This document shows, one piece after another, positions 33,690 to 44,399 of a stretch of 64,000 nt of DNA. The position numbers and the translations under genes were made by a program. The stretch is from Ariolimax columbianus. Its lineage: Eukaryota > Mollusca > Gastropoda > Stylommatophora > Arionidae. Position 1 is the stretch's first letter. Each line of letters starts with the position of its first letter. Location of the stretch: NCBI GenBank assembly GCA_036924085.1, contig JAVGWX010000007.1, forward strand, positions 68,978,360 to 69,042,359, read 5' to 3'. The notes beneath the pieces are model-generated. The model saw only the letters and a list, made by a program, of their open reading frames with translations, did not search any database and was not told the DNA's origin.

Positions 33690-33720
33690 CTAATTCAGGA
33701 AACTTTTTGAAGCGCACTGG
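33690..33720 (-). repeat. Right terminal inverted repeat of the mariner
   Basis: The reverse complement begins ccagtgcgcttcaaaaagtt and continues tcctgaattag. TA follows at 33721-33722. Confidence 0.85.
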
Positions 33721-33722
33721 TA

Positions 33723-33965
33723 TATCAACCAGTGTTCATGTCTTTATGTCTCTGTATCTGTGTTCATGTCTCTGTGTGTTTGCGTTTGTGTGTCCGTCTC
33801 CGTAATTATATTTCTTTATTTATGATTTGTTGTTTCTATATCCTTTGCTAATATTTCTAATTTAAAAAATTCGTTGTTTATAAATCAGTGTATATCAATG
33901 TCTCTGTGCATATGACTAACATTCTGTGTCTCTATTTCCGTGTCTATGTTTCTATGTCTATGTGT
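33723..33965 (+). repeat. Continuation of the 28 bp satellite beyond the mariner, degenerate
   Basis: caaccagtgttcatgtcttt then gtctctgtatctgtgttcat directly follow the right TA. Scattered gtctctgt/ctatttc motifs continue to about 33965. From 33965 to 34565 nothing is recognised. Confidence 0.8.
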
Positions 33966-34564
33966 TCATCGTTATTTCCAATGTGAACATTATCTGTATT
34001 ATAATTCTAATGCTAATTATACCAACGAGCGTTATCATTTCTCTGTGTGTTTTGTGCTAATATTTTATTCTTTCTCTAACCATCACTTTATTCTTGTTTC
34101 TGGAGACTTGTGTTTAGTGTTTAGGGTGACACAGGCTCTATAATTTTTAAATACTTAACCAACCGGACTTGTATCTATAACAAGAGATTGACTGCCGCCA
34201 ATCCATCAGACTTGTAATAATCCCCTTTCACTGCCATTCAAACAGGCAGAAACACAATCTTCGTTGTTCACATCCGGTCAAAGCTGCTCTTCTGGCTATA
34301 GAGGACCAATAGTTTATTATTTCCGTAAAACCGCTTTGGGCACGTATTTTTGACTTGGCTATCGACCAGTCTCCCGGGCATTAGAGCAACTTCTCTGTCT
34401 ATTTGTACTCGGGTCTCTAGTGAAGCCAGTTCTACTAAGATTCCAATTTCATCCAGCGTTCGGTAGAGTAACATATATAATTACTCCAGAGGTTTACGTG
34501 ATCAAAACATATATCGTGTAGCTCGTCACTTCATCCTGGGAATACTTAAGAGATATCCGAAGTA

Positions 34565-34811
34565 TTCTTCTTCTTCCTCATTTTGTTTTATTGCTGTTGG
34601 GAATGTTTTTTTCCTTCTTATTCTTGTTCTTTCTCTTGCTCCCCATCCTCTTCCCCTGCTCCTCTTCTTCTTCTCTTTTTTGTTCTTACTGTTGTTAGTG
34701 TTTTTTTTCTTCTTGTTCTTCTTTTCCTCTTTTTTTCTGCCTCTTCTTTTAGTTCTTATTCTGCTCTTTCTTCTTCTTGTTTTTCTTCTTCTTCTTCTTC
34801 TTCTTCTTCTT

Positions 34812-34842
<31 letters not shown>

Positions 34843-35140
34843 TTCTACCTCTTCTTTCTCTTATTGTTGTTGCTAGTATTACTTTTTTTCTCATTCTTCT
34901 TCTTTTCTATTTTCCTCTTTTTTTTCTCGTCTTCTAATTCTTCTTGTTCATTTTCTTTTCTCTTTCTTCTTCTTAACTTCTCTCTCCTCTTATACCTCTT
35001 CTTTCTTTGTTTTATTCTGCCCCTTCTTCTTTTATTTCCTCTTCTTCTTTCCATTCCCCTTTCTTCCTATTCTTCTGCCACTTTCTATTTTTATTCGTCT
35101 AATTCTCCTTTCTTTCCTCATTTGTTTTCTTCTGTGCACG
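34565..35140 (+). repeat. TTC/pyrimidine-rich tract with a (TTC)n core
   Basis: A near-pure TTC run lies at about 34785-34840 within degenerate pyrimidine-rich sequence. Arg/Lys-rich minus-strand and Phe/Ser-rich plus-strand frames here are artefacts. Confidence 0.88.
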
Positions 35141-35269
35141 CATTAATATAGCTAAAGTAAGAAGCAGTCACTTGAATATTATTGCTGTCTCCATAATGTA
35201 TGTCTATGATAGGCACTACTGACCGCCATGTGTTCCGTTTTACCTCCTCTTATGATGGACACTTCTGGT

Positions 35270-37125
35270 GAGGGTCTGGCAATCTTACTACTTGACTTGA
35301 GATGACCATCTTACTACTTGACTTGAGATGACCATCTTACCGCTTGATTTGAGATTACCATTTTACCGCCTGATTTGAGATGACCATCTTACCGCTTGAT
35401 TTGAGATGACCATCTTACCGCTTGACTTGAGATAACCATCTTACTACTTGACTCGACCTTCTTAACGCTTGACTTGACCTGACTCTTTTACCGCTTGACT
35501 TGACCTGGCCCCTTTACCGCTTGACTTGACCTGACCCTCTTACCGATTTACATGACCTGACCCTTTTTCCGATTGACCTTACCTCACTCTTTTACCGCTT
35601 GTCTTGACCTGGCCCTCTTATCGATTTACTTGACCTGACCCTCTTACCGCTTGACGTGTGACCTGGCCCTCTTACCGCTTGACTTGACCTGACCCTCTTA
35701 CCGCTTGACTTGACTTGACCCTCTTACCGCTTAGTGGGACTTGGTACTGTTACCATCTTCTGGTATCTGGTAACCTTACAGCCTGACAAGAGATGCCCCT
35801 CCTACAGCCTAGTTGGATCTAGCCCTTCTATTGTCTAGTAGGACATAGCCCTCCCGCCGCCTGGTGGGACCTAGCTCTCCTACTGTCTAGTGGGACCTAG
35901 CCCTCCTACCGTATAGTGGGACCTAACCCTCCTACCGTATAGTGGTACCTAACCATCCTACCGCCTAGTAGGACCAAGTCCTCCTACCGCCTAGTGGGCT
36001 AGTGGGACCTAGCCCTCCTATCGCCTAGTGGGACCAAGTCCTCCTACCGCCTAGTGGGCTAGTGGGACCTAGCCCTCCTATCGCCTAGTGGGCTAGTGGG
36101 ACCAAGTCCTCCTACCGCCTAGTGGGCTAGTGGGACCTAGCCCTCCTATCGCCTAGTGGGCTAGTGGGACCAAGTCCTCCTACCGCCTAGTGGGCTAGTG
36201 GGACCTAGCCCTCCTACCGCCTAGTGGGCTAGTGCGACCAAGTCCTCCTACCGCCTAGTGGGCTAGTGGGACCTAGCCCTCCAACCGTCTAGTGGTACCT
36301 AGCCCTCCTATCGCCTAGTGGGACCTAGCCCTCCTATCGCCTAGTGGGACCTAGCCCTCCTATCGCCTAGTGGGACCTAGCCCTCCTACCGCCTAGTGGG
36401 ATCTAGCTCTCCTACCGATTAGTGGGACCTAGCCCTTCTACCGCCTAGTAGGACCTAGCCCTCCTACCATGTGGTGGGACCTAGCCCTCCTGCCGCCTAG
36501 TGGGACCTAGTCCTCCTACCACCTAGTGGGACCTAGCCATCCTACCACCTAGTGGGACCTAGCCCTCCTACCGCCTAGTGGGACCTAACCCTCCTACCAT
36601 GTGGTTCGACCTAGCCCTCCTACCGCCTGGTGGGACCCAACCCTCCTACCATGTGGTGGGACCTAGCCCTCCTACCGCCTGGTGGGACCTAGCCCTCCTA
36701 CCGCCTGGTGGGACCTAGCCCTCCTACCATGTGGTGGGACCTAGCCCTCCTACCGCCTAGTGGGAGCTAGCCTTCCTACCACCTAGTGGGACCTAGCCCT
36801 CCTACCACAAGGTGGGACCTAGCCCTCCTACCACCTAGTGGGAACTAGCCCTCCTACTACCTAGTGGGACCTAGCCCTCCTACCACCTGGTGGGACCTAG
36901 CCCTCCTACCACCTAGTGGGACCTAGCCCTCCTACCGTGTGGTGGGACCTAGCCCTCCTACCACCTAGTGGGACCTAGCCCTCCTACCACCTGGTGGGAC
37001 CTAGCCCTCCTACCACCTGGTGGGACCTAGCCCTCCTACCGCCTAGTGGGACCTAGTCCTCCTACCACCTAGTGGGACCTAGTCCTCCTACCATCTGGTG
37101 GGACCTAGCACTCCTCCCGCCTGTT
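35270..37125 (+). repeat. 26 bp satellite with a subfamily gradient, about 70 copies
   Basis: Three related 26 bp monomers follow one another: cttgatttgagatgaccatc+ttaccg (35270-35450), cttgacttgacctgaccctc+ttaccg (35450-35740) and cctagtgggacctagccctc+ctaccg (35800-37125). The second and third agree at 17 of 26 positions, so this is one array that diverged along its length. A longer compound unit containing cctagtgggctagtgggacc repeats at 35990-36270. Stop codons (TAG) occur in most units, so it is non-coding. Confidence 0.92.
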
Positions 37126-37134
37126 TTCAAGACG

Positions 37135-37560
37135 TAGCTATCGTAAAGAACATCTCCTGGATTTCTAATCACCTGTTGGATATATAAGAAGGTTCTAGAA
37201 ACATCTCCTGGATTTCTAATCACACGGGTTTGTAAGAAGGCTCTAGAACCATTTCCTGGATTTCTAATCACATAGGTTTGTAAGAAGGCTCTAGAACCAT
37301 TTGCTGGATTTCTAATCACATAGGTTTGTAAGAAGGCTCTAGAACCATTTCCTGGATTTCTAATCACATAGGTTTGTAAATATGCTCTAGAAACATCTCC
37401 TGGATTTATAATAACACGTTAATTTTGTAAGAAGGCGCTAGAAACACCTTGTTGATTGTTATTCTCCTGTTGTGTTTGTAAGAAGTTTGTATTTCTAGAA
37501 ATACTTAATCGAGCACTATTGTTCTGTTGTCTTTGTAAGAAAACTTTAGAAATACCTCGT
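37135..37560 (+). repeat. 48 bp minisatellite, about 7-8 copies
   Basis: Units contain ggatttctaatcacataggt then ttgtaagaaggctctagaa. Four copies at about 37200-37390 are well conserved, with divergent copies on both sides. The minus strand has a 16-residue periodic frame (RNPGNGSRAFLQTYVI) at 37062-37367 because 48 is a multiple of three. I do not regard it as a gene. Confidence 0.9.
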
Positions 37561-38214
37561 CGAAAGGTTATCGTCTCGTTTCATTGTTCATCAATTCTTT
37601 CTTCGTGCAAAAAATTGACAAACTCATTATCTAGTTCAACAAATAATATAAACCGTCTGGATTGGGCAGTTGCATGCCGTCTTCACAGCATATAATTTGT
37701 CTACAATTAGTGTTTTAATCTTAAATATGTATGCCACCTGAAAAAAGAAATATTTCGTGTTAAGCTCAAAGCTAGAACAACTTCAGCCAATCCAATTGTA
37801 TACGACCTCTTTTCAAGTCTACACGGATGTAAGTGAGTACCTTAAGAAGTCAGAAGAACACTTAAGAGACGCCACTGGAGCTACGGAATTTGTGCTTTGT
37901 TGTTGACACTTTCAGCAATAAAACGTACTGAGCATATATGATACATTTTTCATGTTTTTCTACCATCATGTACACACTTTGAAACACCATTGTCAGCCAC
38001 CTATAAGATCTTAGTCATTAGGCCTCTGACTGAACAGCACGGGCAACAAATGTCAAGAGATCCTCTTCCTAGTTGTATATTGATCTTCCAGATTTTACCA
38101 TGATTTCCGCTTGCTACTCCTACTTACAACTGCACGTCCCAGACACGCCCAGTTGTTAACTTCTTTCTATTGTGGCAAATCGTATGTTCTATATCATGCT
38201 ATTTCTACCAAGCT
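37561..38214. other. Spacer without recognisable features
   Basis: AT-rich sequence. No array, tRNA box or recognised coding. Confidence 0.45.
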
Positions 38215-38300
38215 TCCGAAGAGAGTTTCGTTGAGCGGTTAGAATTATGATCTTGTAGTCGGGAGATACGGTTCGAAACCTGACAATGGATATGTTTAAT
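38215..38300 (+). mobile_element. tRNA-like SINE head
   Basis: cgttgagcggttagaa matches the A box and ggttcgaaacc the B box, about 30 bp apart, with an anticodon-arm-like stretch between (atcttgtagtcgggagat). This resembles a tRNA gene but lacks a clear acceptor stem. A SINE head is more likely than a functional tRNA. The body downstream (38300-38360) has no second copy here. 38360-39190 shows nothing recognised. Confidence 0.55.
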
Positions 38301-39191
38301 GTCTCTCAGGAATACAAAAACCAAAGCGGCTTTATTCATTGGCCCTAGAATTCCCTAGCGGACTAAAGCAAATATGAAAAAAAGTCGTCATGTTATCTTC
38401 TAAAATGGTTACTTGAAATTAGACGCGTAATTCTTTCTATTTTTCAACGATCATTCTGTTGAGATAACTGTGTATTGCTAAGTGTTCGTTATATTTTATA
38501 TAGATTCTTTAAATGTCACCAGCAACTAGCTGTTTTGTTTTGAGTGTAAAACAACTTCATAAAAAACTGAATTGAAGTAAACACATTTACAATAAGAAAG
38601 AATTCGATGCCAAAACATCAAAAACGCTGTCTCACTTTAGATTCTGTATCAGCAATAAGGACCATTAGAAACAATTAAAACGAGAAATTAGACCGCCAGT
38701 AACAAGCACTCGCTTATATTGAACAGGTGAAAACTACACTTGCTCCTTGCAAACTCCAGGATATAAAGAAATGAGAAGAAACACAGACGGGAAGGACGGA
38801 ACCAACTAAAATGCAACATTTCAAGAATTGATCCTAACAAGCATGAAACAGGATCAGAGATAAATCTATATCCTGATATAGGAGAGACTTATCGACCTTT
38901 TTGGTAAGTTTGGTAAGTATGGATGATAAAGTTTTAAAAAAAATCAATCCTTACCGACAACTCTAGACTATGACACCATCTGTCCAAAATCTTCAAAATC
39001 GAATATGTCCATATTAGGAGGACATACAAACAGTTAAATATGTTCTCTTAATATGTCGATTCCACGACATGAATACAGTGATGACAACCCAGCCGAGAGA
39101 TAAAGTGTAGGACGGTGAGAAAAGCTTGAGGCAAACGATAAAATGTATGGGTAACATAACAGAACAAAAGCTTGATACGACGTTTCTGTCT

Positions 39192-39194
<3 letters not shown>

Positions 39195-39268
<74 letters not shown>
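39195..39268. repeat. (TA)n microsatellite, about 36 units
   Basis: Uninterrupted TA repeat of about 73 bp, giving the Tyr-Ile repeats in translations. A 25-30 bp C-rich run lies at 39421-39450. Confidence 0.97.
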
Positions 39269-39270
<2 letters not shown>

Positions 39271-39450
39271 ACCAGACCCACAGTACCGCTGCACGCTTAC
39301 AACGCACAAGAACTGCATACTGGGCACGAGTAAACAGATGGATAAACGGCAGATCATTAAAACCATCAAGAACAGGAAACTACAGCAGACGACGCAAAAC
39401 ATTTGGTTCCCCCATACCGCTTCCCCACCCCCCCCCCCCACCCCCAGCAA

Positions 39451-39809
39451 AAATGTATATATACTCGTGATTTTCATGTTCTGTTCTGTTAAGAATCAAC
39501 GTCATTACATTCTGAGCTCACCCATAGGTGCTCAGTCTCTCACAGCAAATGACGAAGGTTGCAGAAATGTATGGTTCTTATAACTCGCTGGTTGTACATA
39601 CTCTTCCTCCATCCTCTCAGGCGCTTTTTTGTTGAACCCGCGTATGATTTCACAATCTTGCAATGTCTGCATTTCTAGTTCATCGACTGCAGTGTCTTCA
39701 TGCAGACGTAGATCGTTGATAGACTTCCAAACGTCACATGTAACCATTGTCAATGTCCCCACTGTAGGGCCCCGGATGTCAGGGGTATTTCAGCAAACCA
39801 GAGTATAGT
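39451..39809. other. Spacer without recognisable features
   Basis: A minus-strand frame at 39532-39762 (76 codons, MGTLTMVTCDVWKSINDL...) has ordinary composition and could be part of an unrecognised element or exon, but I find no motif that identifies it. Confidence 0.35.
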
Positions 39810-40180
39810 GTGTGTGTGCGTGTGTGTGTATGTATATATATATTATATGTACATGCATGTATGTGTGTGTGTTTGTTTACGTGTGTGTGTGCGTGTGCGT
39901 TTGCCCGTGTGTATGCATATGTGCGTTTGCGTGCGTGTGTGTACGTGCGTGTGTGTGCGGGTGTGTGTGCATGTGTGAATGAGTATGTGCGCGCGTGTGT
40001 ATATGTGTGTATGTGTGCGTATGTTTGTGTGTACGTGCATGTGTGTATGTGCGTGCGCGTATGTATGTGCATACGTACTTGCATGTATGCGTGTGTGCAT
40101 TCGTGTGTGTGCGTGCGTGCTTGTATGTGTGTTTGTCAGGCGTGGGAGTGTGTTTATGTGCATGTGTTTGTGTTTAATGT
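39810..40180 (+). repeat. TG-rich alternating purine-pyrimidine tract
   Basis: Interrupted TG/CG/TA dinucleotide repeats over about 370 bp. Cys/Val-rich plus-strand and His/Thr-rich minus-strand frames are artefacts. Such alternating sequence can adopt Z-DNA; that is general knowledge and has not been shown here. Confidence 0.9.
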
Positions 40181-40619
40181 AAAGGGAATAATTCTTCGAA
40201 TCAGTACATAACTGAACGAAAGAGTGTAAATGCGTGCTTATGTGTGGTACTAAGTTTGTGTATCGTTGTAAATGAGAGGGTGTGTCGGCTCACGTGTCTG
40301 TTTGCGTGTGCGTGGCAATGAGTAACACTTGCAACAAAGTGAATCGGATTGGGGTAGTTGACTCGAATGATCTGTTATTATTGAGAAGACGAATTGATGG
40401 TAGCAGAGTCAGCGAAACAGAGAGTGACGGATTGAAACAGCGTGCAGGACAGGGTAAAAACCAACAGTGAAGGAGTGAGTGTGGCATGGAATAAAGTAAT
40501 GGATCACTATCGAAAGTAAAGGAATGTAAGATAAAATTAGATTGAGTATGTACAACCTAATTGCGGGGGATATCTGAACATGAGAAAGTGAAGATATAAA
40601 TACAATTGATGAGAAATAG

Positions 40620-42235
40620 TGAAAAGGAAAGAGAGAGAGAGAGAGAGAGAGAGAAGAGAGAGAGACAAGAGAGATAGAGAGAGAGAGAAGAGAGAGAGAG
40701 AGACAAGAGAGAGAGAGAGAAGAGAGAGAGAAGAGAGAGAGAAGAGAGAGAGAGAAAAGAGAGAGAGAGAAGGAAAGAGAGAGAGAGAGAGAGAAAAGAA
40801 AGAGAGAGAGAGAGACAAGAGAGAGAGAGAGAAGGAAAGAGAGAGAGAGGGAGAAGAGAGAGAGAGATAAGAGAGAGAGAGAAGAGAGAAAGAGACAAGA
40901 GAAAGAGAGGGAGACAAGAGAGAGAGAGAGAAGAGAGAAAGAGGCAAGAGAAAGAGAGAGAGACAAGAGAGAGAGACAAGAGAGAGAGAGAGACAAGAGA
41001 GAGAGACAAGAGAGAGAGAGAGACAAGAGAAAGAGAGAGAGACAAGAGAGAGAGAGAGAAAGGGACATGAGAGAGAGAGAGAGAAGAGAGAGAGACGAGA
41101 GAGAGAGAGAGAGGAGAGAGAGAGACAAGAGAGAGAGAGAGAAAGAGAGAGAAAAGAGAGAGAGACAAAAGAGAGAGAGAGAGAAAGAGAGAGAGAAGAG
41201 AGAGAGAGAGAGAGAAGAGAGAGAAAGAGAAGAGAAAGAGAGAGAGACAAGAGAGAGAGACAAGAGAGAGAGACAAGAGAGAGAGACAAGAGAGAGAGAC
41301 AAGAGAGAGAGAGAAGAGAGAGATAGAGAAGAGAGAGATAGCGAAGAGAGAGAGACAAGAGAGAGACAAGACAGAGAGACAAGAGAGAGAGAGACAAGAG
41401 AGAGAGACAAGACAGAGAGACAAGAGAGAGAGACGAGAGAGAGACAAGAGAGAGAGACTAGAGAGAGAGACAAGAGAGAGAGACAAGAGAGAGACAAGAG
41501 AGAGACAAGAGAGAGACAAGAGAGAGACAAGAGAGAGAGACGAGAGAGAGACAAGAGAGAGACAAGAGAGAGAGACAAGAGAGAGAGACGAGAGAGAGAC
41601 AAGAGAGAGACAAGAGAGAGAGACAAGAGAGAGAGACAAGAGAGAGACAAGAGAGAGAGACAAGAGAGAGACAAGAGAGAGAGACAAGAGAGAGACAAGA
41701 GAGAGAGACGAGAGAGAGAAAAGAGAGAGAGACAAGAGAGAGAGACAAGAGAGAGAGACAAGAGAGAGACAAGAGAGAGACAAGAGAGAGACAAGAGAGA
41801 GACAAGAGAGAGAGACGAGAGAGAGACAAGAGAGAGACAAGAGAGAGAGACAAGAGAGAGAGACGAGAGAGAGACAAGAGAGAGACAAGAGAGAGAGACA
41901 AGAGAGAGAGACAAGAGAGAGACAAGAGAGAGACAAGAGAGAGACAAGAGAGAGAGACAAGAGAGAGAGACAAGAGAGAGACAAGAGAGAGAGACAAGAG
42001 AGAGAGACAAGAGAGAGAGACAAGAGAGAGACAAGAGAGAGACAAGAGAGAGACAAGAGAGAGACAAGAGAGAGAGACGAGAGAGAGACAAGAGAGAGAC
42101 AAGAGAGAGAGACAAGAGAGAGAGACGAGAGAGAGACAAGAGAGAGACAAGAGAGAGAGACAAGAGAGAGAGACAAGAGAGAGAGACAAGAGAGAGAGAC
42201 AAGAGAGAGAGACAAGAGAGAGAGAGAGAGCGATC
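40620..42235 (+). repeat. 1.6 kb GA-rich homopurine satellite
   Basis: Units are (GA)n interrupted by CAA or single A insertions. 40620-41350 is irregular GA/GAAA sequence. 41350-42235 is a more regular gagagagacaa/gagagacaa array of about 10-12 bp. The plus strand is almost free of T and has C mainly in CAA/CGA. Six-frame translations (ERDKRERQ and SLSLVSLSCL repeats, up to 597 codons) are artefacts of composition. Confidence 0.95.
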
Positions 42236-42394
42236 AACACTGTTGGTAGTTAAGATAATGAAGAAACTGATAGAACATATATGTGGAAGAGCAAAGCAAG
42301 TGTGTGAACATCATTTTTCATGTGACAGTAATGACACGACTTCAATCTACGAGGAAACGGGTGCAAATGTATGTATGTGATTGGGTGTGTGTGG

Positions 42395-42673
42395 GTATAT
42401 GAGAGAGATAGAGAGAGAGAGAGATAGAGAGAGAGAGAGATAGAAAGACACAGAAACAGGAGAGAGATAGAAAGACACAGAAACAGGAGAGAGATAGAAA
42501 GACACAGAAACAGAGTCAGACCAACAAAGTATATATATACCAAAATAACGAACAATAAGTAGATAGTATGTAAATGAACCGCACAGAAAGTGTATACATT
42601 CGGTAAACAGAAGAAATCAGAGACACAAATAAAAAAGAGAAGTAAGAAAACAGAGTATCTAACGGAGAGAGAC

Positions 42674-42704
<31 letters not shown>

Positions 42705-42720
42705 GAGATAAAGGGAGGTT
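42395..42720 (+). repeat. GA-rich segments with a 26 bp triplication
   Basis: gagagatagaaagacacaga followed by aacag occurs three times (about 42450-42515). (GA)n flanks it at 42400-42440 and 42665-42715. The interval between is unremarkable. Confidence 0.85.
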
Positions 42721-42924
42721 TTGACAATGTGACTGAGAATAATGGAATAAACATTGGTTAGTAACTATATGAGTGAGTTTGCAAGTCAATGAGTCCTGGC
42801 AAGGGTCAGCAAACGAGCTCGTGTAGGATTCATCAGACGACTCATGGACTCGTGTTAAGTACAGTAAACGTAATAACTGGCACCATTAGCCGAAACTACA
42901 ACGTGTGTGAATGTGTGGGGAGGC

Positions 42925-43655
42925 AGGTATGTCTAGGTGGAGGAAGGTATGTCTGGGTGGAGGAAGGTATGTCTAGGTGGAGGAAGGTATGTCTGAGTGG
43001 AGGAAGATATTCTGAGTGGAGGAAGGTATGTCTAGATGGAGGAAGATATTTTAGGTGGCAGTAGGTATTTCTAGGCTGGAGAAAGGTATGTCTAGATGGA
43101 GATAAGTATTTCTATATGGAAGTATGTCTAGATGGGATAGATATGTCTAGATGGAGGTATTTATATCTAGATAGAAGTAGGTATGTCTAGGTGGAGGTAG
43201 ATATGTCAAAATGGAGGTAGGTATGTCTAGATGGAAGTAAGTATGTCTAGATGGGGCATATTGTCTAGATGGAGGTAAGTATATCTAGATGGAGGTAGGT
43301 ATATCTAGATAGAAGTAGGTATGTCTAGATGGAGGTAGATATGTCAAGAGGGAGGTAGGTATGTCTAGATGAAAGTAGGTATAACTAGAAAGAAGTACTT
43401 ATGTCTAGTTCGGGGTAGGTATGTCTAGATAGAAGTACGCATGTTCAGATTGGGGTAGGTATGTCTAGATAGAGGTAGGTATGTCTAGATGAAGGTATGT
43501 ATGTCTAGGTGGAGCTACGTATGTCTAAATAGACGTACGTATGTCTAGATGGAGGTAGGTATGTCTAGATGGAGATAGGTATTTCTAGATAGAGGACGGT
43601 ATGTCTTGATAGAGGCAGGTATGTCTACATAGAGGTAGGTATATTAGATGTAGCA
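42925..43655 (+). repeat. 20 bp minisatellite, about 36 degenerate copies
   Basis: The unit is approximately gtatgtctagatggaggtag. The left end (42925-43010) uses gtggaggaaggtatgtctgg and is better conserved; the rest is diverged. It shares aggtatgtct with the 21 bp array at 17228-17925, but the remaining half differs. Confidence 0.9.
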
Positions 43656-44290
43656 GCAAGCAGACAAAATATCAGCCGAATGAAGATGGTGTTGTTGTTA
43701 TCTGTTTATGTGAGAGCTGATAATGATGGATGTCTGTGAAATGTCTTTCTTTCCTGTAATCGGTTGGTCTGTTAAACCTTAATTCAGCAAGCCTGCCCGT
43801 CAGCCAGTTAATATGCACGTTTAGTCAGTGCCTCTGTACTTTATTCTTTCGCTCCATCGATTTGTCTGTCTTTATTCATCTATTTTCGATCCATGAGTTC
43901 AGTATCGATTTGTCTGTCTATATATTAGCATCACGCGATTGGTACTCTGGTAGGAGCTAGTGGACTTACTGTTACCTCGAATATGTCGTGAAATGCGGTT
44001 AAAGAAGGTTGTTCATGGGGCTAGCAACATCGTTATATAAAAATAATTATATGCACTACAGAAACCATCCCTGCGAACCTCACCTAAGTCTTTTGATAAA
44101 TATCTTATGCAATTGAATGAATGAGCGGCAAACGGCTAGGCCCCTTGCTTTTTACAGCTGAAAATCTGGGTTAGAAGTAGTTATCTAAACCTCTACGTCT
44201 ACCTAGCTTTAAATGTCTGATTGGCTTACTGTTATCGAAGGAAGGTCAGCAATGAAGAGAACTGCTTTACCCTTCTTATAAAAAGGTGAG
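43656..44290. other. Spacer without recognisable features
   Basis: No array, tRNA box or recognised coding. Confidence 0.45.
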
Positions 44291-44294
44291 ATAT

Positions 44295-44368
44295 AAAACA
44301 ATAATCTCTAACACTTCATCCCCGACGGCAGTGGTTGATATGGGACTTTTACCTTCATATAGGGAGGC
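44295..44368 (+). mobile_element. SINE family B, 3' fragment
   Basis: tctctaacacttcatccccg then acggcagtggttgatatgg matches the 3' end of the element at 52420-52650 (tccaacgcctcatccccgac, ggcagttcttgctat) and of 48830-49010. The 5' part is missing. Confidence 0.7.
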
Positions 44369-44399
44369 CAGCTGCGGTAGTGGCCGTACGTGGCGTATG

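Larger units (their letters stand above)
31177..33720 (+). mobile_element. Mariner (Tc1/mariner superfamily) DNA transposon, internally expanded
   Basis: Terminal inverted repeats at 31177-31209 and about 33690-33720 share gcttcaaaaNgtttccNg and attag, and TA dinucleotides lie immediately outside both ends (31175-31176 and 33721-33722), the expected target duplication. Inside is a frameshifted DD34D transposase gene containing 22 copies of a 45 bp unit, plus a 67 bp triplication in the 3' non-coding part. Total length is 2544 bp; without the extra 45 and 67 bp copies it would be about 1.46 kb, near the usual mariner size. The insertion lies within the 28 bp satellite. Confidence 0.92.

Noticed and set aside
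34526..35151. Arg/Lys-rich nuclear-protein-like frames
   Set aside because: They are translations of TTC/GAA low-complexity sequence.
38215..38300. Functional tRNA gene
   Set aside because: A and B boxes are good but I cannot pair an acceptor stem; a SINE head is more likely.
39034..39477. Minus-strand 147-codon membrane-like frame
   Set aside because: Its centre is the TA microsatellite and the frame is crossed by the C-rich run; no domain.
40409..42380. Ser/Leu-rich and Arg/Glu-rich frames up to 597 codons
   Set aside because: They arise on both strands from a GA-rich tract; composition alone explains them.
17228..43655. The 21 bp (17.2 kb) and 20 bp (42.9 kb) arrays as one family
   Set aside because: They share only aggtatgtct; the other half of the unit differs, so common origin is not supported.
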